DNA of 10,960 bases from JBGPIK01 sp041484845 (GTDB lineage Bacteria; Desulfobacterota; Binatia; UBA9968): the NCBI GenBank assembly GCA_041484845.1, contig JBGPIK010000219.1, positions 1-10,960 on the forward strand. The letters are read 5' to 3'. The number at the start of each line of letters is the position of its first letter. Positions within the stretch are counted from its first letter, which is position 1. This document shows positions 6,237 to 10,960 of this stretch, in pieces. A program made the position numbers and the translations under genes. Below the pieces are notes generated by a model, which did not search any database, was not told the origin of the DNA, and worked only from the letters and a program-made list of their open reading frames with translations.

Positions 6237-7013
6237 TTGCGAAAGTTACTCGTGCTGCCGCTGGGTCGCCCCCGTAAATTCGAGATGCTCGTTTCCATCG
6301 GGTTCCTGCTGCTGGCGTGGCAGACGGCGTCTTTATTTTTGCCTGAGTTCATGGTTCCCGGTCTCCAGCTGATCGCGGCTGAATTTATCAAGATGGCCCG
6401 GGAGGGGACCTTGCCCTATGACGCGCTGCTCACTCTTTATCGTGTGATGCAAGGACTCGTGGGTGGTTTTGTCCTCGGCGGCCTCCTCGGCATCGTGATG
6501 GGCAGCACAAAGAAAAGCGAGGCGTACGTCATGCCGGCGGTGAACTTTATCGCGGGTGTACCGGCGCTCGCTTGGACGTTGATCGTCATTCTCTGGTTCA
6601 GGGGCACCGAGGCGCGCATATTCGCATTGATGTTGGCGGTATCGTTTCCGGTCTTTACCCACAGCATCCTCGACGCGGTGAAGGGCGTTTCCAAAGAGCT
6701 GATCGAAATGACTCTGGCCTTCCGCCCGTCGCGCGCTCAGTTGCTGCGCCTGCTCATGCTGCCCGCGATCGTCCCGCACATGCTCACGGCATGGAAAGTG
6801 TCCATTGGCTTTGCCGTGCGTGTGGTGATCGTCGCCGAACTGGTGGGCGCCTCCACCGGTGTCGGTTACCGCATGGTGCAGGAGCAGGCGCTGCTCAACA
6901 TGAGCGGCGTGCTGGCATGGACTTTAGTGCTGGTCGTCCTGGGACTTGCCATGCAGGGACTGATCGCCGCCTTTGAAAGGCGGCTGCTGGGCTGGCGGCC
7001 GGTCGCGCGCTGA
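6237..7013 (+). CDS. ABC transporter permease, NitT/TauT (SsuC-like) type
   Basis: This is an inner-membrane channel protein of 258 residues with about six transmembrane segments (near 16-36, 68-89, 96-120, 127-148, 182-203 and 224-247). The cytoplasmic coupling loop is at about 157-176 (EMTLAFRPSRAQLLRLLMLP). It keeps the leading Glu, the downstream Ala and the closing LP, but the usually invariant Gly is replaced in the FRPSR stretch. The following block GFAVRVVIVAELVGASTGVGYRM is typical of the family. The TTG at 6237 lies 3 bp after the binding-protein stop; GTG at 6252 and ATG at 6285 are in-frame alternatives, so the start is uncertain. It is expected to work as a homodimer with the ATPase encoded 3 bp downstream. 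Confidence 0.87.
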   Translation: MRKLLVLPLGRPRKFEMLVSIGFLLLAWQTASLFLPEFMVPGLQLIAAEFIKMAREGTLPYDALLTLYRVMQGLVGGFVLGGLLGIVMGSTKKSEAYVMPAVNFIAGVPALAWTLIVILWFRGTEARIFALMLAVSFPVFTHSILDAVKGVSKELIEMTLAFRPSRAQLLRLLMLPAIVPHMLTAWKVSIGFAVRVVIVAELVGASTGVGYRMVQEQALLNMSGVLAWTLVLVVLGLAMQGLIAAFERRLLGWRPVAR

Positions 7014-7016
7014 CGC

Positions 7017-7778
<762 letters not shown>

Positions 7779-7784
7779 TCGGGT

Positions 7785-7814
7785 TGTAGGGAGCGGTCGC
7801 GACCGTTCGCTACA
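7785..7814. repeat. 30-bp imperfect palindrome between the two importers
   Basis: The segment runs from TGTAGGGAGCGG to CGTTCGCTACA and matches its own reverse complement at 26 of 30 positions, with a perfect 12-bp core CGGTCGCGACCG (7794-7805). It begins 6 bp after the first cassette's stop codon and ends 2 bp before the -35 element at 7817. No T-run follows, so it is not a standard terminator. A REP-type dispersed palindrome or an operator are both possible. Confidence 0.6.
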
Positions 7815-7816
7815 GC

Positions 7817-7846
7817 TTGACTGTTCCCGCCTTGCGGCATTATCAT
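7817..7846 (+). promoter_or_regulatory. Sigma70-like promoter for the second importer cassette
   Basis: TTGACT (7817-7822) and TATCAT (7841-7846) each match the sigma70 consensus at 5 of 6 positions and are separated by 18 bp. Initiation near 7853 would give a leader of about 29 nt carrying the strong ribosome binding site GGAGGAAGGA (7871-7880). The placement directly upstream of the binding-protein start supports it. Confidence 0.5.
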
Positions 7847-7881
7847 CCGCCCAGTTTGCCAGGTGCAGAAGGAGGAAGGAT

Positions 7882-8958
7882 ATGATTAAGCGTATGGTCT
7901 TGCTCGCGGCGTTGGTGGCGATGGCTTCAATTAAACCCGGGGCGGCGCTCGCCGCCGCAAGCGGCGACCTCGTGGCGGGCGCACAGAAGGAAGGGAAACT
8001 CGTCATCTACTCTTCCACCGATTCTGCGAGCGTGGAGCCGTTGCTGCAGGATTTTAAGAGCGTCTATCCGTTTTTGCAGGTCGAGTATAACGACCTTAAC
8101 ACCACTGAGATCTACAATCGCTTTGTCGCTGAAAGCGCGGCTGGAAGCGGTGGGGCGGATCTGCTCTGGAGCTCGGCGATGGATTTGCAGCTCCAGCTTG
8201 CGACCAAGGGGCAAGCGATAACCTATGCCTCGCCGGAAAGCGCCGGTCTGCCGAAATGGGCGGTATGGCAGAACCAGGCCTACGGAACCACGTTTGAGCC
8301 GGTCAGCATCGCTTATAACAAACGCCTTTTACCTGCGAGCGCGGTGCCGCAGAGTCATGCGGATATGGTTCGCTTGATGAAAGAAAAGCCGGACGTTTTC
8401 AAAGACAAAATAGCGACTTTCGATCCCGAGAAGAGCGGTGTCGGTTTTCTGATGATGACCCAAGATGAGAAAGTGTTTCCTCAATTCTGGGATCTGGCCA
8501 AGGCGTTCGGGACAAGCGGCGCCAAACTTTACACAAGCACCGGCGCAATGCTCGAGAAGGTGGGCTCGGGCGAGCACTATCTCGCCTATAACATCATCGG
8601 CTCTTACGTTCTTCTACGCGAGAAAAAAGATCCGTCCATGGGTTTGATTTTGCCGAAAGATTACACGCTGGCGTTTTCGCGCATTGCGTTCATCTCCAAA
8701 ACGGCAAGCCATCCCAATGGCGCAAAACTTTTCCTTAATTACATTCTCTCCAAGCGCGGCCAAACCGTGATGTCGGAAAAAGCGCTGGTCTATTCGATCC
8801 GGCCCGATGTGGAAGGCAAGGTGACCGCCGCGGCCTTGAACAAGGAATTGGGAAAGGCGCTAAAGCCCATCAGCGTCGATACGGAAATCCTCGCGGGCTT
8901 GGAACAACACAAACGCCTTGAATTCATGAAGCAGTGGCAGTCTGCGTTGAAGCGGTAG
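7882..8958 (+). CDS. ABC transporter substrate-binding protein, ferric-iron/AfuA-like family
   Basis: This is a periplasmic binding protein of 358 residues. Residues 1 to about 26 are a signal peptide (MIKRMVLLAALVAMASIKPG, then ALAAASG). The mature part starts AQKEGKLVIYSSTDSASVEPLLQDFKSVYPFLQVEY, the typical opening of the FbpA/AfuA/PotD-like group, followed by ADLLWSSAMDLQ and a C-terminal lobe with HPNGAKLFLNYILSKRGQ (277-294). Iron-binding FbpA proteins have an adjacent tyrosine pair near the hinge. The matching stretch here reads YNIIGSY (236-242) without that pair, so the cargo may not be ferric iron. Sugar phosphates, phosphonates and other anions are bound by relatives. The ATG at 7882 is fixed by GGAGG six nt upstream and by the signal peptide; an upstream in-frame start at 7768 would read through the spacer and is rejected. 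Confidence 0.87.
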   Translation: MIKRMVLLAALVAMASIKPGAALAAASGDLVAGAQKEGKLVIYSSTDSASVEPLLQDFKSVYPFLQVEYNDLNTTEIYNRFVAESAAGSGGADLLWSSAMDLQLQLATKGQAITYASPESAGLPKWAVWQNQAYGTTFEPVSIAYNKRLLPASAVPQSHADMVRLMKEKPDVFKDKIATFDPEKSGVGFLMMTQDEKVFPQFWDLAKAFGTSGAKLYTSTGAMLEKVGSGEHYLAYNIIGSYVLLREKKDPSMGLILPKDYTLAFSRIAFISKTASHPNGAKLFLNYILSKRGQTVMSEKALVYSIRPDVEGKVTAAALNKELGKALKPISVDTEILAGLEQHKRLEFMKQWQSALKR

Positions 8959-8962
8959 GAGC

Positions 8963-10630
8963 GTGAGCCGCAGTCTGCGTTCGTTCGCCGTCGTTGGGGT
9001 TGCCCTGCTGGTTTTCGGACCGCTGGGGCTGATCCTTTACCAGAGTCTTTTGAGCGAGCCCTTTTTCAGTCCGAGCGCGGCGTTCAGTCTCGACGCCTAC
9101 CGTTACATTTTGGGTGATAGCGGCTTTCGATCCGCCTTCGGCACATCCCTCATCGTATCGTTCGGGATGACGTTGCTCGCGGTTCCGTTGGGAAGTCTGC
9201 TGGCTTTTGTTCTGGTGCGCACCGACCTGCCGGGAAAGAAATGGCTCGAGCCGTGGCTGCTCGTGCCGATTTTTCTCTCGCCGGTCGTTCTGGCTTTCGG
9301 ATACGTGGTGGCGGTTGGGCCGGTGGGTTTTTTTTCGCTCTGGACCAAGGCGGTGGTCGGGTGGGTTCCGTGGAACCTGTATTCGTTGGTTGGATTGATT
9401 ATGATCGCCGGCCTGACGCACGTGCCGCACGTGTTCCTCTATGTCTCTTCGGCGCTGCGCAGTCTCGATCCGGCCGTCGAGGAGGCCGCGCGGGTTGCGG
9501 GCGCGGGAGCCTGGCGCATTGCGGTCACGGTGAGTTTGCCGCTGGTTTCGCCGTCAATTTTTTTTAGCGCGGCGCTGACGTTCTTGCTGGGGTTCGAATT
9601 GTTCGGCCTACCGCTGGTCCTTGGCGACCCGGCGGGCTTGCTCGTGCTGACGACGTATCTGTACAAAATTACCAATCTCCTGGGCATTCCTTCCTATCAC
9701 TTGATGGCTGTCGTGGCTTTGTGCATCGTGGCGCTGACGTTTCCGTTGGTCTATCTGCAGCGCCGCATGCTCCAAACCGCGGGCCGATTTGCGGTGATCG
9801 GAGGCAAAGGCCAGGCCTTTCGGCCTCTGCCTCTCGGGGCCTTGCGCTGGCCGGCGCTCGCCGTCATCTTAATGTGGCTCGTCGTCACGGTACTTTTGCC
9901 GCTCGTCGGCGTTGGGCTGCGATCGCTGGTGAGCTCGTGGGGCGAGGGCATTCAATTAGTTGAAGTGTTAACGTTGGATCATTTTCGCGAACTCCTCCGC
10001 TATCCCAATTTGCTGCGCGGCATCGTGAATACTTTCTTGATCGGCGCAGTGGGCGGCGGGCTGTCGGTGGCTTTTTATTCGATGGTGGCGTTGGCGGCCC
10101 ATCGTTGGCGTAGCCGCTGGGTGTCTTTCCTCGATTACCTGGTCATGGTGCCGCGCGCGCTTCCCGGATTGGTGGTGGGCTTGGCTTTTCTCTGGCTGTT
10201 TCTTTTCTTTAAGCCCATCGCGCCGCTGCGCACGACGTTGTTCAGCCTTTGGATCGCCTACACCGTCGTCTGGCTTGCTTACGGCTTGCGACTCATCTCC
10301 GCGAGTCTTTTACAGGTCAAGCCCGAATTGGAAGAAGCGGCGCGCGTGATCGGCGCATCGCAAGCAGGCGTCTACGGTTACGTGACGCTGCCGCTGATTC
10401 GCTTTGGCCTCATCGGCAGTTGGCTTTTAATTTTCATGATGTTTGTCCGCGAGTATTCCACCGGCGTTTATCTGCTAGGGCCCGGCACCGAGGTCATCGG
10501 TTCGTTGATTGTTTCCTTGTGGGGAACGGGAGCTCTCGATTTGATTGCGGCGTTGTCGGTGGTTGAAGTCGCACTGGTCGGCGTCGTGCTATTTATCGCG
10601 TTGCGTTTAGGAGTAAGGCTCGATGCTTGA
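8963..10630 (+). CDS. ABC transporter permease, ferric-iron/AfuB-like, two fused halves
   Basis: This 555-residue inner-membrane protein consists of two homologous permease halves in one chain, as in FbpB/AfuB. It has about twelve hydrophobic segments. Each half carries its own ATPase-coupling loop: EEAARVAGAGAWRIAVTVSLP (173-193) and, in the second half, EEAARVIGASQAGVYGYVTLP (457-477). Both keep the Glu-Ala-Ala, the Gly and the final LP, so both sites look functional. A charged linker lies near 266-296. It starts at GTG 8963, 4 bp after the binding-protein stop; AGGAG (8957-8961) overlaps the stop and is rather close, so coupled translation is likely. The 3' end overlaps the next ATPase by 8 bp. 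Confidence 0.92.
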   Translation: MSRSLRSFAVVGVALLVFGPLGLILYQSLLSEPFFSPSAAFSLDAYRYILGDSGFRSAFGTSLIVSFGMTLLAVPLGSLLAFVLVRTDLPGKKWLEPWLLVPIFLSPVVLAFGYVVAVGPVGFFSLWTKAVVGWVPWNLYSLVGLIMIAGLTHVPHVFLYVSSALRSLDPAVEEAARVAGAGAWRIAVTVSLPLVSPSIFFSAALTFLLGFELFGLPLVLGDPAGLLVLTTYLYKITNLLGIPSYHLMAVVALCIVALTFPLVYLQRRMLQTAGRFAVIGGKGQAFRPLPLGALRWPALAVILMWLVVTVLLPLVGVGLRSLVSSWGEGIQLVEVLTLDHFRELLRYPNLLRGIVNTFLIGAVGGGLSVAFYSMVALAAHRWRSRWVSFLDYLVMVPRALPGLVVGLAFLWLFLFFKPIAPLRTTLFSLWIAYTVVWLAYGLRLISASLLQVKPELEEAARVIGASQAGVYGYVTLPLIRFGLIGSWLLIFMMFVREYSTGVYLLGPGTEVIGSLIVSLWGTGALDLIAALSVVEVALVGVVLFIALRLGVRLDA

Positions 10631-10960
10631 TCTGGTGGCGGAGAAAATCGAGAAGCAACTCGGCACCACCCCGGTGTTGTGCGGGATATCTTTTCAGTTG
10701 CAGCAAGGGGAAATCCTCGCGCTCCTTGGTCCCTCCGGAAGCGGCAAAACGACGTTGCTTCGAGCGGTAGCCGGCCTGGAGCGCCCTGACGCGGGAAAGA
10801 TCGAATTGCGCGGCAAACTTGTTTTTGACGCGGCTTCCGGATTGGAAATTCCCGCGGAGCAACGCGGCCTCGGCCTGGTGTTTCAATCCTATGCAATCTG
10901 GCCGCATCGCAGCGTTTTCGAGAATGTGGCCTATGGTCTGCGGCTGAGACACACGCCGCA
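10623..10960 (+). CDS. ABC transporter ATP-binding protein, FbpC/AfuC-like (cut by window end)
   Basis: Only the first 112 codons are present. The product has A-loop/strand features (KQLGTTPVLCGISFQLQQGE), Walker A GPSGSGKTT (36-44) and a Q-loop reading VFQSYAIWPHRSVFENVAYG. The FQSYAIWPH form is characteristic of the FbpC/AfuC/PotA group of importer ATPases. The signature motif, Walker B and any C-terminal regulatory TOBE domain lie outside the window. The ATG overlaps the permease end by 8 bp, the usual sign of translational coupling, so this completes the second cassette as binding protein, fused permease and ATPase. Confidence 0.92.
   Translation, partial: MLDLVAEKIEKQLGTTPVLCGISFQLQQGEILALLGPSGSGKTTLLRAVAGLERPDAGKIELRGKLVFDAASGLEIPAEQRGLGLVFQSYAIWPHRSVFENVAYGLRLRHTP

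Overview
The window joins a conserved translation and nucleoid operon (positions 2-4588) to a repeat-rich spacer (4589-5219) and two consecutive ABC import cassettes (5220-10960). The gene order rpmI-rplT-pheS-pheT-ihfA-merR, the full-length IHF-alpha, and two extracytoplasmic binding proteins with Sec signal peptides all point to a Gram-negative bacterium. This order is common in deltaproteobacterial-type genomes. NitT/TauT-type and Fe-type transporters of this kind are abundant in soil and marine uncultured lineages near Desulfobacterota, Binatota, Tectomicrobia or Rokubacteria. The lineage is an inference from gene order and protein flavour; no marker gene here settles it.

Region 1 (2-4588, all + strand) holds the end of ribosomal protein L35, then L20, PheRS alpha, PheRS beta, IHF-alpha and a small MerR-family regulator. 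They are tightly spaced except for two gaps. The rpmI-rplT gap (113 bp) and the pheS-pheT gap (100 bp) each contain a long hairpin built from degenerate 7- or 8-nt tandem words. PheT is unusual: it has 694 residues and lacks the N-terminal EMAP/OB-type tRNA-binding domain that most bacterial PheT proteins carry.

Region 2 (4589-5219) has no convincing gene. It contains an outer pair of inverted heptamer repeats with the same design as the two operon hairpins. Between them lies a 254-bp imperfect palindrome with perfect 19-bp terminal inverted repeats and a 4-bp flanking direct repeat, which looks like a MITE. A possible intrinsic terminator follows just before the first transporter.

Region 3 (5220-7778) is a complete NitT/TauT-type importer: binding protein, six-helix permease and ATPase, packed with 3-bp gaps. 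Region 4 (7882 to the window end) is a second importer of the ferric-iron/AfuABC type: binding protein, a 555-residue permease with two fused halves, and an ATPase cut by the window edge. Between the two cassettes, a 30-bp imperfect palindrome abuts a good sigma70-like promoter, so the second cassette probably has its own transcription start. The substrates of both importers are unknown. The second binding protein lacks the tyrosine pair typical of ferric-iron binders.

I did not find an obviously new multi-gene system. The most unusual material is the intergenic repeat architecture and the shortened PheT.
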